Of a DNA stretch of 64,000 nt, positions 1-9,375 are shown in pieces. The DNA lies in assembly GCA_026394555.1 (NCBI GenBank), contig JAPKXZ010000051.1, forward strand, positions 1-64,000. The letters are read 5' to 3'. The position numbers and the translations under genes are program-made. Position 1 is the first letter of the stretch, and every line of letters begins with the position of its first letter. This DNA comes from Methanothrix sp. GTDB taxonomy: Archaea > Halobacteriota > Methanosarcinia > Methanotrichales > Methanotrichaceae. The notes under the pieces were generated by a model, which ran no database searches, was not told where the DNA came from, and saw nothing but the letters and a program-made list of their open reading frames with translations.

Positions 1-1
1 C

Positions 2-130
2 GATTTGTTGTTGCAGTACAGCAAAGTGTATCATGTCAGGATTGGCGATCGAACTCTGATCTCAGAGGTCCCGAAGAAAGTCAGGGACTTGGATAGCAGG
101 CTAGGATTGAGTTTATTCCCTACTACATGA
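2..130 (+). pseudogene. Possible C-terminal fragment of an IS transposase
   Basis: An open frame runs from the left window edge to a TGA at 128-130. It reads as a basic C-terminal tail with the motif VPKKVRDLDSRLGLSLFP, which resembles the last residues of IS4/IS1634-like transposases. That resemblance is from memory and is not proof. The start lies outside the window, so a full gene cannot be excluded. The next remnant begins within 10 bases, which suits a decayed accessory region. Confidence 0.3.
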
Positions 131-138
131 GGAGTTAA

Positions 139-252
139 GGTCCTGAAGACATCCAGGCCTGTCTCGTCTACGCCAGCTCCTTGATGAAAACGGAACGTGT
201 ATATCCCAACACAGCCATGCAGGATGGCGTTAATGCGACATCTAGCGGATGA
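139..252 (+). pseudogene. Remnant of a DUF433-type antitoxin C-terminus
   Basis: In frame from 139 the translation contains GPEDIQACLVYASSLMKTER and ends at TGA 250-252. The pattern 'edi.acl.Yassl...E' is the usual end of DUF433 proteins, small antitoxin-like DNA-binding proteins often paired with PIN toxins. The preceding codon is a stop (TAA 136-138) and no N-terminal half is visible, so this is only a tail. Assignment is tentative. Confidence 0.3.
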
Positions 253-290
253 AAATATTTCTTCCGGGCCATTGAAATGTTGCTCAGAAA

Positions 291-1742
291 TTATAACGAT
301 CTTACTGGAGAAACCTCATAACCGGTTTTATATCGTGAAATAGAAATAATGTCATTTTTTGCCATGAAGAGCGAGAACGCTGCACTTGCAACATCCTTGG
401 GTACTTTTATTTCATGATCTCCGATAAATATTAACAATAAAGTCTCGTCAATTTTCCCCATAGCAGGATGAAATATACCTTCAATTCGCTCATCAATATC
501 TAAAAATCGAGGGCCGACACTTATCGCATAGTCATCCGCGGTACGCAAAATGGATACCCTATGGTGTGGTATCGGATCAAATTTAGAGTGGATCTCCTTA
601 TTGTACGGTAAATATATCTTTTCCTCAAAATCACTTTCTATTAAAATGTATTCGCCAAAAGTTTTGCTAATCCGACTAGAATTGTAAATTTTTCCAGTGA
701 ATCTTTCGCCAATTTTTAAGACTTTGCAGGATTCTTTTTGGCTTACAGCGTCTTCTATCAGCTTATTACAAACTTCTGACGGCATGCATTTTGCATGTGC
801 ATTTTCAATTACGCCGGATTCATCATCAATGCAAATAGCTATGCTATTTTTAATTAATACGTTGATAACCGCCTGATTTTTTATTATCAATTTGTCGATA
901 TATAATTCCTTAATTAGATCGCCATATAATTTAACATCATTTGGATTTAAATTAATATTTACACTAATATTATTTGAATCTTCGAGAAATCTGATTTTGG
1001 TGCGGTCATGCAACCACCAATATATGAGGTTCTCCTGAGGAATCCTAAATGCATCATACGCATCATTAGAAACTCGATCCTTGGTTATGTCTAACTCGTC
1101 TGCCAAACGTAGAATTGCAGAAATTAGCCTTAGTCGCGCTCCAGTTATTTTTGATTCGTTAGGACAATCATTAATCGGTAACTTACTATGGTACATGCAT
1201 ACATTCATGACATCCCCCACCAAGTCGTCAGGAATGCTCTTTGCAGCAGCGTCTAAGGAAGCGATTTCGCCTAAATTATTGTGTGAAAAATCAATCCATG
1301 CAGCACTTAGGTATTGATGGTTTTCACGAATTGCATTTTGCTCTTCTTGTGAAAAGTCGCTGGATCTTTCAGATTCAAATTCAACTGAAAAATCTGCTCC
1401 TAAGTCCTCTGCTTTCCGTTTTATCTGTTTATATTTAATTACGTCGCATTGCATTCCAATATCATGCAGACATGAACTTGCAGAAACCAAATATAATTCT
1501 TCCTCTGAAAAATCTCGTTTATTATTATACAATTTAATTAATTTTATTATATTTTGCGCTATGCGATCGCTATGATCTAGACCATGACTTGTATAGTCCT
1601 TAATGATCCGCAAGTCTGGCCCCCAAATTCGTCCTGTGTCTTGTCGGATTAACCCTAGACTTGCCCTGTATGCATCGTTTTTTACAGTTTCTATCAGCTC
1701 ATTGAGATGAATTAAATTGCCCATAGATGTCCTAATTATCAA
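291..1742 (-). CDS. HD-domain protein, HD-CE-like
   Basis: A 483-residue protein with an N-terminal HD metal-dependent phosphohydrolase core. Visible ligands are H53/H57 in HGLDHSDRIAQ, the H-D pair at 93-94 in CLHDIGM, a further His in CMYHSK (about 184) and an Asp in RLADELDITKD (about 215). The C-terminal half (about 300-483) is not recognised. The order 'H..DHS...HDIGM...RLADELD' resembles HD domains found as effectors in biological conflict systems (HD-CE), which are thought to act on nucleotides; that link is from general knowledge, not a search. It sits next to transposase-like and antitoxin-like remnants. Partners may lie left of the window. An alternative start is Met7. A TATA-like stretch lies around 1750-1765 on the minus strand. 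Confidence 0.65.
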   Translation of the reverse strand: MIIRTSMGNLIHLNELIETVKNDAYRASLGLIRQDTGRIWGPDLRIIKDYTSHGLDHSDRIAQNIIKLIKLYNNKRDFSEEELYLVSASSCLHDIGMQCDVIKYKQIKRKAEDLGADFSVEFESERSSDFSQEEQNAIRENHQYLSAAWIDFSHNNLGEIASLDAAAKSIPDDLVGDVMNVCMYHSKLPINDCPNESKITGARLRLISAILRLADELDITKDRVSNDAYDAFRIPQENLIYWWLHDRTKIRFLEDSNNISVNINLNPNDVKLYGDLIKELYIDKLIIKNQAVINVLIKNSIAICIDDESGVIENAHAKCMPSEVCNKLIEDAVSQKESCKVLKIGERFTGKIYNSSRISKTFGEYILIESDFEEKIYLPYNKEIHSKFDPIPHHRVSILRTADDYAISVGPRFLDIDERIEGIFHPAMGKIDETLLLIFIGDHEIKVPKDVASAAFSLFMAKNDIISISRYKTGYEVSPVRSL

Positions 1743-1903
1743 ATCTTGTTCTTATATCTTTATCCTTAAATCAACAGTGAGCTTAAGGAGTCTCTCTTAC
1801 TTTTCTATTGACAAATTTTCCGAACGCTCCGTTTCTTAGCTTCATTACTCGCAGGTGATTTCTTAAACTCAATTTTTAAATGTTAGTGAATTTGAAGGCT
1901 TTA

Positions 1904-4345
1904 TCACTCCCCCTCCACCCTCTTCTTCCTCTCCCCAGCATCCTTCGCCGCCGCCTCTTTGCCCAGCACCCGCGCCACCGACTCGATGGCCTCCAGGTAG
2001 CGCACCATCTGGTCCAGCCAGTTGATGAGATCTCCCTGGTAGGCGTACATCCCGTACCGATCGCTGAAGTAGTCGATGATCCCATCCGGGCTCTTGCCTT
2101 CCGCCCGCAGATCCAGGATGCGCAGCGATATGCTCTTCTGGACACAGCCGCAGTAGGGCGATTCCTTGCAGATGCAGCGGAGGAAGTCTCGGGAGAAGTC
2201 CATGCAGTACCTCTGCAACTTGTTATCCAGCTCCTGCAGGTCGGAGCTGGAGAGCAGATCCAAAAAGGAGCCATGCAGTGCCCTCTGGGAGATTTGCATG
2301 TGCAATTTGATGGAGATGCGTTCTGCGAATTTGAGGTAGAGAGCTTCAAAGCTCTCCAACGCCACCGCCACCTCCAGGGGGCTCTTGCCCTTGCCAAGTA
2401 ACTTGACAATGGTGGCCACCTGCTCCGGGGCCAGGAAATGGGCCGCCGCCGCTTCGCCTAAACGGGTGGGCACGATGCCCTTCACCAGACCCGCCTTCTC
2501 CAGCGCAGCAAGAGCGCTGTTCAGATCATCCAGGCCCACGGTAAGGTCGTGTAGCTTTTCCAATTCCGCTCGGGAGCGAGCAGCTACGGCATTGGCCAGC
2601 ACCTCTTCTTGCTGCTGCGCCTCGGAAAACTCCGGTGCCACGTCTTCCATCTGGCCGTTCAGCAAAGCGAGGGCCATCTCGTCCTCCGATTCACTCCGCT
2701 TGGAAGAGAAACGCCGGCCAGGCTCGGCCAGGATGTAGACCAGGCCCTTGTCGTGATAGCCCGGCCTGCCGGCGCGGCCCAGCATCTGGTTGAACTCATG
2801 CACATTGAGCCACTCGATGCCCATGGCCAAAGATTCAAAGACCACCTGCGAGGCGGGAAAGTCCACACCTGCCGCCAGAGCGGCCGTCGTGACCACGGTA
2901 TGAATCTTTCCTGCCCCGAACAGCTCCTCGACCTTCTTTCTCTCCGGGTACTGTAGACCCGCATGATAGGCGGAGGCACCGGGAATGGCATCGGCCAGGT
3001 TGTAGCAGTTCTTTCTGGAATTGGTGAAGATGATGGTCTGACCTCGGTAACCGGTGGACGAAGTCAGGGCCTGCGCCTCTTTGGCCAGCTCCCGCAGGAG
3101 CCTCCGTTTCTCCGGCCCGGAGGTGAAGATGAGATGCCGCTCGATGGGCACCGGTCGTAGTGAATACTCGACCAGCGTCGCGCCCAGGCGCTTGGCGAGC
3201 GCAGCGGGATTTCCTACTGTGGCGGAGAGGAAGATGAACTGGGCTTTTGGGGCGGCATTCTTCAGCCGGGCGATCATGCCCGCCAGCCTGTGGCCGCGCT
3301 CGGCGTCCTCCAGCATGTGCACCTCGTCGATGACGACTGTGCCCACCCGCCCCAGACTTTTCTTGGTGCGAATCACCTGGTCTATGCCCTCGTAAGTTCC
3401 GGAAATGATGTCCGCGTTGAGGCTCTGCGCAATATTGCGGCCCTTTCCCAAACGGATGCGGCTGACCCCGACGCGGATGGATGTCTGAAAGCCCAGCTCC
3501 CGGTAGGCGCTGAGCTGATCGAACTTCTGATTGGCCAATGCCACGAGCGGCACCAAAAAGAGCAGCTTTCCCTTATTCTCCATCAGATTCTTGACTCCGG
3601 CCATCTCACCGATGAGGCTCTTACCGGTGGCCGTGGCCGAAACAACCAGCTGATTTCGTCCTTCCAAAAGGCCCGCCTTCACCGACCGGGATTGTACCGG
3701 CAAAAGCCTGGTCAGCCTGCGCTGTAGCAGCTCCCGGAGGGCTTTTGGCAGAGCAATGGACTCCAGCGGCAAAGTTGGTTCCTCCTTGCTGGCAGGGATG
3801 GTGTCAAAGCGGGTCAGCTCCGGCTCCAGCCTCTGCAAAGATAGCAGGCTAACTACATCGTCCAGGCTCCTCCTGGTCTTCAAGATCCTGGCCAGATGAG
3901 CCTTGGCGGCGCGGCCCAGCCCCCGAAAGTCCGCTTCGCGCAAAAGCTCAGCCGCTGCGCAGTTTTCGCAGATGCGCCTGCCCTTGTAGGTTATAGCATC
4001 CTGCTCGACATAAGTGACTCTTCTCTGGCCCAGACAATGATTGCAGACCTGCACGAATCTGAATCCCAGTTGATAGGACGCTAAAAGCTCGATGAACTTC
4101 TTTTCCATTGCGCCGTCGCCCCGGGCAAGATAAATGGCACCGGCTTTGCGCAGCATTCGCAAAGCGTCCTCGGGAGGAAGAAATTTTTCTGCCTCATCAC
4201 CTTTTTTCACCAGGAATTTGAAGACCCTTGGTCCCTGCGGCATGTCCTTTAAACGCAGATATCCTTCAAAAAGAACCTTGCTGCCGCTCTGAGGCAGTAA
4301 TAGTATGCGGGAGCGGTCCGCCTGAGCCAAAACCTGAAAAGTCAT
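1904..4345 (-). CDS. Ski2-like DEAD/DEAH helicase with archaeal N- and C-terminal domains
   Basis: An 813-residue superfamily 2 helicase. The N-terminal part (1-200) carries a zinc-ribbon-like set of cysteines (CNHCLGQ and, further on, CENCAA). The motor follows, with Walker A VVSATATGKS (about 235), DEVHML (about 337), LSATVGNP (motif III) and the motif VI region GRAGRPGYHDKG. The C-terminal region (about 640-800) has a cysteine cluster (CICKESPYCGCVQK), reminiscent of the domain following the motor in archaeal Ski2-like helicases. The role is probably RNA or DNA unwinding; the substrate is unknown. It is the last gene of a minus-strand run, 18 bp after the COG1497-like regulator. Grouping with FttA and the proteasome would suit RNA turnover, but this is inference. 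Several long plus-strand ORFs inside it are shadows. Confidence 0.85.
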   Translation of the reverse strand: MTFQVLAQADRSRILLLPQSGSKVLFEGYLRLKDMPQGPRVFKFLVKKGDEAEKFLPPEDALRMLRKAGAIYLARGDGAMEKKFIELLASYQLGFRFVQVCNHCLGQRRVTYVEQDAITYKGRRICENCAAAELLREADFRGLGRAAKAHLARILKTRRSLDDVVSLLSLQRLEPELTRFDTIPASKEEPTLPLESIALPKALRELLQRRLTRLLPVQSRSVKAGLLEGRNQLVVSATATGKSLIGEMAGVKNLMENKGKLLFLVPLVALANQKFDQLSAYRELGFQTSIRVGVSRIRLGKGRNIAQSLNADIISGTYEGIDQVIRTKKSLGRVGTVVIDEVHMLEDAERGHRLAGMIARLKNAAPKAQFIFLSATVGNPAALAKRLGATLVEYSLRPVPIERHLIFTSGPEKRRLLRELAKEAQALTSSTGYRGQTIIFTNSRKNCYNLADAIPGASAYHAGLQYPERKKVEELFGAGKIHTVVTTAALAAGVDFPASQVVFESLAMGIEWLNVHEFNQMLGRAGRPGYHDKGLVYILAEPGRRFSSKRSESEDEMALALLNGQMEDVAPEFSEAQQQEEVLANAVAARSRAELEKLHDLTVGLDDLNSALAALEKAGLVKGIVPTRLGEAAAAHFLAPEQVATIVKLLGKGKSPLEVAVALESFEALYLKFAERISIKLHMQISQRALHGSFLDLLSSSDLQELDNKLQRYCMDFSRDFLRCICKESPYCGCVQKSISLRILDLRAEGKSPDGIIDYFSDRYGMYAYQGDLINWLDQMVRYLEAIESVARVLGKEAAAKDAGERKKRVEGE

Positions 4346-4363
4346 TCTTAAATCATAAAATAT

Positions 4364-5152
4364 TTATCCCAAAGTGAGGTCAACAAGCTCGTACTTCAGG
4401 CCCTCCGACTCCAGGCGGGTAAGAAGCCCCGGAATCTGCTCATCCACACTGACGATCACTGAGCTGATGCCGTGATACGCCGCCTCGACTGCGAACTCCT
4501 TGGCTCCGAAGATGATGTCCGGCTCGCGTCCCGCTTTGCGCAGCGCCACCAATGCCTCGATACCAAGGCAGCCCACATTCTTTACTCTGGCAAGCAAGGA
4601 TCGTAGTGCCGACAAATCGACCTTGCCGGAGCCTCCATTCTGCACTCGCGGCACCTTGCAGAGAATAATCTTTCCTTCATCAAGGCTTATCAGCCCCTGC
4701 AGGTCTGATACACCTACATCCTCTCCGGATAGCGTATCAGCAATGACTACTCCGCTCGCATCTATCCCTTCATTTTTATTGGCATACAGAAGGCCGCTAC
4801 GCATCTCCAGAGATACCCGCTCGCCCTCCGCCAGATCTGCTTCAGCGATGGCCGCCCAGACAGAGACATGGCTGATGATCTCTTCCATCACCACCCGTGC
4901 ATAGCGCTTCAGCTCGGCAGCACTCTCCAGCAGCCACTCCACTCCCTCTTTGGTGATGCGATAGCGCATCCGTCCATCCGTGGTCACCAGTCCATCCGCT
5001 ACCAGCTCCTTGATGTATTCGGATATGGCCTGGGGAGTGACGCCCAGACTCTCAGCCACCTCCTTTTGCCGAAGGTTAGGCTGGTGGGCAGCGATTTCCA
5101 CAAGAATCTGAAAACGAGAGCTTTCCCGCTTGCTCTGCAGCACACTCGCCAT
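4364..5152 (-). CDS. Winged-helix transcriptional regulator (COG1497-like)
   Basis: A 262-residue archaeal protein. The N-terminal winged HTH (about 10-75) reads LRQKEVAESLGVTPQAISEY and is followed by a wing (DGRMRYRITKEG). The rest is a predicted ligand or dimerisation domain rich in alternating beta and alpha segments with no recognised catalytic motif. It matches the archaeal family of predicted regulators COG1497 in layout. Its ATG overlaps the TAA stop of the upstream ArsR-like gene by one base (TAATG), so the two are translationally coupled. The helicase follows 18 bp downstream. Confidence 0.75.
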   Translation of the reverse strand: MASVLQSKRESSRFQILVEIAAHQPNLRQKEVAESLGVTPQAISEYIKELVADGLVTTDGRMRYRITKEGVEWLLESAAELKRYARVVMEEIISHVSVWAAIAEADLAEGERVSLEMRSGLLYANKNEGIDASGVVIADTLSGEDVGVSDLQGLISLDEGKIILCKVPRVQNGGSGKVDLSALRSLLARVKNVGCLGIEALVALRKAGREPDIIFGAKEFAVEAAYHGISSVIVSVDEQIPGLLTRLESEGLKYELVDLTLG

Positions 5153-5670
5153 TAATAGTCCTCAACGTAGGGCTCAATGCGTTGACCCCTCACCGCGAGG
5201 CCCTCCGCTCTCTTGGCCACGCCGCGAATAAATATCTGGCTTAGTCCCAGCTCTCGAGAAAGGTTGGATAGACTATTATTGCCGCCATTGACCATGGTCT
5301 GCAACTTCTCGATCACTGTACGTAGCTCCTCATCGGACATGAAGGTGAGGCTGATCAACTCACTAAGATCCTCCATGGTAGCCCCGAAGCTGGCCTGCAC
5401 GCGTGAGTATGTGGAATGATACTCTTTCTCGGGACTGGCTCCCGGTTCAGGCACCCTCCACTTGGTCTCGATTAGGCCGCTTTTGCGCAGTAGTGCCACA
5501 CTTCTGTGAACGCTTGCTTCGTCGCCGATAAGCGTTGTCAGCTCACGCTCAGTATGCCATTCTCGACTCAATTCGTCAAAGATCTTCTTATGGACATCGG
5601 AGCCGAAGGCCTGCAACAATGGGACCAGATCTGATGGATCGTTGATGATCCGCGTTCTCTTTCCCGTCAC
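5152..5670 (-). CDS. ArsR-like winged-helix protein
   Basis: A 172-residue protein. Residues 15-75 form an ArsR/MarR-type winged helix (FGSDVHKKIFDELSREWHTE, then SVHRSVALLRKSGLIETKW). The C-terminal part includes a second short HTH-like stretch (NSLSNLSRELGLSQIFIRGV, about 132-152). No metal-binding cysteines are present, so it is unlikely to be a metal sensor. It is coupled to the next gene by a one-base stop/start overlap and lies 60 bp after fttA, so it is probably part of the psmB-fttA transcription unit. The target genes are unknown. Confidence 0.7.
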   Translation of the reverse strand: MTGKRTRIINDPSDLVPLLQAFGSDVHKKIFDELSREWHTERELTTLIGDEASVHRSVALLRKSGLIETKWRVPEPGASPEKEYHSTYSRVQASFGATMEDLSELISLTFMSDEELRTVIEKLQTMVNGGNNSLSNLSRELGLSQIFIRGVAKRAEGLAVRGQRIEPYVEDY

Positions 5671-5730
5671 AAAGAACCTCGCATTGGTATTATCTCTCTA
5701 ATTTGATAAAGCTTTTGAAGACCAGCATTC

Positions 5731-7638
5731 TTAAACCAGCCTTACCGTCTCCAGATTCATGGGCGCCATAGTCGGTATCCTGTACCTCTTGTAAATGGAA
5801 CTGGCTAAATCGAGGCAGTTGCCCTCTTCGCCGTGGTTGGTGATGACCCGGCCGGGCTTGGGATAGAGGCGGCGCATGTATTCCATGAGCTGCTGACGAT
5901 CGGAGTGCCCGGAAAAGCCGTCCACCGTGGTTACCTCAAGGTTAATCTTCACCGTCTGGGTCTTGCCCTCTACAGAGAGGGGCAATTCCTTCCATCCTTT
6001 CTGAATGCGCCGTCCTAAAGTTCCCTCTGCCTGGTATCCTACAATTACCAGCGTATTCTTCTCATCCGGTCCCAGACGCTTGAGATACTCGAGAACCGGC
6101 CCACCGTTGAGCATGCCGCTTGTCGCCAGTATCACACAGGGCGGCCCTTCAATTATCTCCGTCCTCTGCTTGGGGCTCTCCACCTTCACAAAACACTGGG
6201 CCAGGAAGGGATTGATTCCTTTGTGGAATATGAGATCCCGAAGATCGTTATTGAGGTACTCGGGATATGTGGTATGAATGGCGGTAGCCTCGTAGATCAT
6301 TCCGTCCAGACAGACCGGCACCTCATCTATGATCTTCTTTCGGATGGCCTCCTCCAAGACAACCATGACCTCTTGGCTTCTGCCAACGGAGAAGGCGGGA
6401 ATGATGACTTTGCCGCCCTTGTTGATGGTCTCCTTGACCACGTTTATCAAAGTGATTTCTGCCTCTTTCCGAGAGGGTTGAATGCTGTTCGTCCCTCCGT
6501 AGGTGGCCTCAGTTACCAGCGTTTCCAATCGCGGAAAATTGCATACTGCCGGATCGAAGAGCCTGGTTCTTTCGAACTTTTGGTCTCCGGTAAAAGCTAC
6601 ATTGTAAAGGCCGTCTCCAATGTGGAAGTGGGCAATGGAGGAGCCCAGGATGTGGCCGGCATTGTGCATGGTCAATTTGGTATCGGGTGCAATGTCGGTT
6701 ACGTCCCCGTAGTTGAGGGTGATAGTATGCTTAAGAGCCTCACGAACCATTGTGGAGTCGTATGGCAGCCTCTTTCCCTCGCGTCCGGCAATTTCGATGT
6801 AGTCGAGCTGCAAAAGCACAGCCAAATCCCTGGTAGGCGGAGTGCAGTAAATGGGCCCTTCGTAACCGTATTTGAAGAGCATGGGAACAAGACCGGCATG
6901 GTCCAGGTGAGCATGCGTCAAGACCACGGCATCGATCTGATTTAGTGGATAGACCTCAGGCACATAGAGATAGGGAGTCGCTGAGTCGTCCGATCCTACG
7001 TTTACGCCGCAGTCGATGATGATGCGCGACTCGGGAGTGGAAAGAAGCATGCAGCTTCTGCCTACCTCGCGACAGCCACCCAGTGTGGTGATGCGAACCC
7101 ACTGGTCCTTGGAAGCTATATCTCGGTGAATCTTGCGGCCTACCGTACGCAAGATGGTCTTTCGCTCCGTCTGAACGCTTCGCAGATAATCCTTAATGTT
7201 GGCGATGGTCGTCGAGCGTACCGGTGGAGTTCGGACCACTTTGGGTGTCCAGCCGATCAGCTTGGTAATCTCGCGCAGCGTCGCACCGTGGCGACCTATA
7301 ACCAGGCCCGGCTTTTCCGCCTCGATCTGCACTTCTCCGGTCTCGCCGTCAAAGTAATAGTTGGTGAGAACCGCTTCTTTGGGCACAACCTCCTGAATCT
7401 TGATTATGGAAATTTCAGGTTCTGCCAATACCTTCAGGTCTGGACGCACCACCACACGTTTCCTAAGCTCCTTGGCCAGGTTACGTATGATATCGCCATC
7501 GTCCGCTAGCTTCTTGGGGTCGTCGGTATAAATGACCAGCTCCGGACCCTCGAATTCCAGCCCCGTGACATTGACGTCCGGAGGCAGCTTGCTCTGCACC
7601 TTGCGTTTGAGCTCAAAAAGTACTTCTTCTACAGACAA
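5731..7638 (-). CDS. fttA: Transcription termination factor FttA / aCPSF1 (KH-MBL-beta-CASP ribonuclease)
   Basis: A 635-residue protein with the full archaeal aCPSF1 layout: two N-terminal KH-like domains (1-140; the KH GxxG loop is seen in [12 protein letters not shown]), a metallo-beta-lactamase domain with the zinc motif [10 protein letters not shown] (about 243), and a beta-CASP insertion (about 385-575) followed by the last MBL histidines (SGHSD and NHGEEGN). The family cleaves RNA and is the general factor for 3' end formation at U-rich tracts in archaea. Length is normal. It lies 20 bp downstream of psmB on the same strand, so the two are probably cotranscribed. Confidence 0.95.
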   Translation of the reverse strand: MSVEEVLFELKRKVQSKLPPDVNVTGLEFEGPELVIYTDDPKKLADDGDIIRNLAKELRKRVVVRPDLKVLAEPEISIIKIQEVVPKEAVLTNYYFDGETGEVQIEAEKPGLVIGRHGATLREITKLIGWTPKVVRTPPVRSTTIANIKDYLRSVQTERKTILRTVGRKIHRDIASKDQWVRITTLGGCREVGRSCMLLSTPESRIIIDCGVNVGSDDSATPYLYVPEVYPLNQIDAVVLTHAHLDHAGLVPMLFKYGYEGPIYCTPPTRDLAVLLQLDYIEIAGREGKRLPYDSTMVREALKHTITLNYGDVTDIAPDTKLTMHNAGHILGSSIAHFHIGDGLYNVAFTGDQKFERTRLFDPAVCNFPRLETLVTEATYGGTNSIQPSRKEAEITLINVVKETINKGGKVIIPAFSVGRSQEVMVVLEEAIRKKIIDEVPVCLDGMIYEATAIHTTYPEYLNNDLRDLIFHKGINPFLAQCFVKVESPKQRTEIIEGPPCVILATSGMLNGGPVLEYLKRLGPDEKNTLVIVGYQAEGTLGRRIQKGWKELPLSVEGKTQTVKINLEVTTVDGFSGHSDRQQLMEYMRRLYPKPGRVITNHGEEGNCLDLASSIYKRYRIPTMAPMNLETVRLV

Positions 7639-7658
7639 TAGAACACATCCAAAAAAGA

Positions 7659-8279
7659 TTAAAGGAGCTTCATAATCTCTGAAAACTCCGGCTCGCCTAC
7701 CTCCTGGTATTTATCGGTGATTCTGACGAGCTCGATTTTATCGCCGGAAGCGGAATCGCGCTTCATGGCATTGTGAATTGCCCTGGCGGCCAGCACCGTT
7801 CCATCCTCAATGCTTATGCCGGGCTTGTACATGGATTCCAGCACGCCGTAGGCTATGGGAGATCCTGAACCGGTGGCCACAACCTCACGCTCTTCGATCT
7901 GCCCGCCCAATGCATCAAGCGAATAGATCCTGGGGCCGTATCTGTCTACTCCGCCCATGACGAGTTGCACCATGAAGGGATAGTAGCGACGAGAAGAGAG
8001 GATATTGGCCAGCATGGAAGTTACAGCTTTAACGGTCATGCCCTCGCCCCTTTGCATCTTGTAGAGCCTTGCCTCCACCTGAACCATTCGGACCAGTGAT
8101 TGAGCATCTCCTACCGCACCTGCCGTAGTCAGACCCACCAAGTCATCGACCTGATAAATCTTTTTGGCGCTGCTGCTGGCTATGAAGCTGCCCATGGTAG
8201 CACGGCTCTCCGATGCAAGGACTACACCCCCATCGCAGAGTACACCTACCGTAGTTGTACCTTTGAACACCTCGACCAT
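7659..8279 (-). CDS. psmB: Proteasome subunit beta
   Basis: A 206-residue beta subunit of the 20S proteasome. A short propeptide MVEVFKG precedes the autocatalytic site, so mature protein starts at Thr8 ([11 protein letters not shown]). The conserved active-site neighbourhood [12 protein letters not shown] (Lys follows in SSSAKKIY) and the [12 protein letters not shown] segment are present. It forms the proteolytic inner rings; the alpha subunit is not in the window. An SD-like GAGGT lies 8-12 bases before the ATG. It is the first gene of the minus-strand run leading into fttA. Its promoter is annotated separately. Confidence 0.97.
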   Translation of the reverse strand: MVEVFKGTTTVGVLCDGGVVLASESRATMGSFIASSSAKKIYQVDDLVGLTTAGAVGDAQSLVRMVQVEARLYKMQRGEGMTVKAVTSMLANILSSRRYYPFMVQLVMGGVDRYGPRIYSLDALGGQIEEREVVATGSGSPIAYGVLESMYKPGISIEDGTVLAARAIHNAMKRDSASGDKIELVRITDKYQEVGEPEFSEIMKLL

Positions 8280-8330
8280 CTAATTACCTCAACTAAAATC
8301 AGAAAACGGACATGACGCTTTTTACTTCTG

Positions 8331-8348
8331 CTATATAAATACTTTCCG
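8331..8348 (-). promoter_or_regulatory. psmB promoter (BRE/TATA)
   Basis: On the minus strand the stretch reads GGAAAGTATTTATATAG: a purine-rich BRE followed by a strong archaeal TATA box (8332-8339). Expected initiation about 25 bases downstream would be near 8310, giving a leader of about 30 bases that contains the GAGGT Shine-Dalgarno sequence of psmB. It is the only strong TATA box seen upstream of the psmB-fttA run. Confidence 0.6.
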
Positions 8349-8435
8349 CCGTCGGTCATAGGCAAAGGTCGAGGAAAAATGCCGCTGGAATCAATTTGAG
8401 CAAATAAGAAATATGAGGCCGTACAAGGACTTAAC

Positions 8436-9260
8436 GTGAACGACCTTGCCGGCCTTGCCGCCTTTGTCCAAAAATACTACATCGATCCCATAATCTACGA
8501 TACCAGCTATAACCCTGTGGATACCATCACCTTTGCGATAATCCTGGGCCTTTTCATAATTGGCCTGATAAAACTGCTTAGCCGCTGGAATATTTCAATG
8601 GATGAGCGGCTGCTGCTCTCTACCCTGCCTTACGTCCTGGCCGGTTCGAGCTTGCGGGTGATCGAGGACGGCAATCTAGTTGCTGCTCCCTGGAGATATC
8701 TTTTGATCACGCCGCTCATATTTTTCCTGGTCTTTCTAATTACGGTTGCCTGTTTGATCATAACCCGGAAGATCTGGGGCGAGAAGTTTCATGCAAGATA
8801 TGCCGCATTTGGCTTTCTCTGGACATTTTTCAATCTGGCCGTTCTTTCCACACTTGGATTTAAGAACACCTGGGTCATAGCCGCCGTCTTCCTGCTGGGC
8901 TCGCTCCTCGCAGGAGGCATCCTTTTTTGCGGGCGTCATCTGTCTGCTCTGAAATTTTTGGACGAAAGATTCAATCAAATGATCATCTACGTCCATATGC
9001 TGGACGCCAGCTCAACTTACTATGGAGTGGATTGGTTTGGTTACTACGAGAAGCATGTGGTTCCTACATTTCTCATAAACCTGACCGGCTCCGCAGCAAT
9101 TATGTTTCCACTCAAGCTGGCGATCCTCCTGCCCGTGCTCTACATGATCGACAAATCTATGCAGGATCCGTCTTTGCGAAATCTCACCAAGTTGACCTTG
9201 ATCACCCTGGGCCTGGCACCGGCCGTGCGAAATACCCTGAGGCTGGCCTTGGGGGTCTGA
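8436..9260 (+). CDS. DUF63 family integral membrane protein
   Basis: A 274-residue protein with about seven hydrophobic helices (for example FAIILGLFIIGLIKLL, LLITPLIFFLVFLITVACL, WVIAAVFLLGSLLAGG). The polar motifs typical of archaeal DUF63 proteins are present: NPVDTITFA near the N-terminus, LLSTLPYVLAGSSLRVIED, and HMLDASSTYYGVDWFGYYE in the second half. The family has no established function. The start is GTG 8436; an ATG at 8413 is out of frame. It is divergently transcribed from psmB. Confidence 0.85.
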   Translation: MNDLAGLAAFVQKYYIDPIIYDTSYNPVDTITFAIILGLFIIGLIKLLSRWNISMDERLLLSTLPYVLAGSSLRVIEDGNLVAAPWRYLLITPLIFFLVFLITVACLIITRKIWGEKFHARYAAFGFLWTFFNLAVLSTLGFKNTWVIAAVFLLGSLLAGGILFCGRHLSALKFLDERFNQMIIYVHMLDASSTYYGVDWFGYYEKHVVPTFLINLTGSAAIMFPLKLAILLPVLYMIDKSMQDPSLRNLTKLTLITLGLAPAVRNTLRLALGV

Positions 9261-9278
9261 GGTGGTTTACGGAATAAA

Positions 9279-9305
9279 ACCACAGAGTCACAGAGTGCAC
9301 AGAGG
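9279..9305. repeat. Dispersed 'accacagagtcacagag' repeat
   Basis: A short tandem-like repeat of the unit cacagag(t/a) lies between two convergent genes. It is the type of degenerate A/C/G-only repeat scattered through many genomes; a diverged relative is at 48600-48640. No coding potential. Confidence 0.45.
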
Positions 9306-9375
9306 ACGAACGAACGGAGGACTGTGGTAATCCCGTAAGCATAGGCGAAGAGCCAAAAAAAAGCAAGATACTTTT

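Noticed and set aside
2385..4084. Several plus-strand ORFs opposite the helicase
   Set aside because: Shadows of the coding strand; low-complexity translations.
9279..9305. CRISPR-like repeats
   Set aside because: Repeats are short and imperfect, without spacers of even length; no cas genes in the window.
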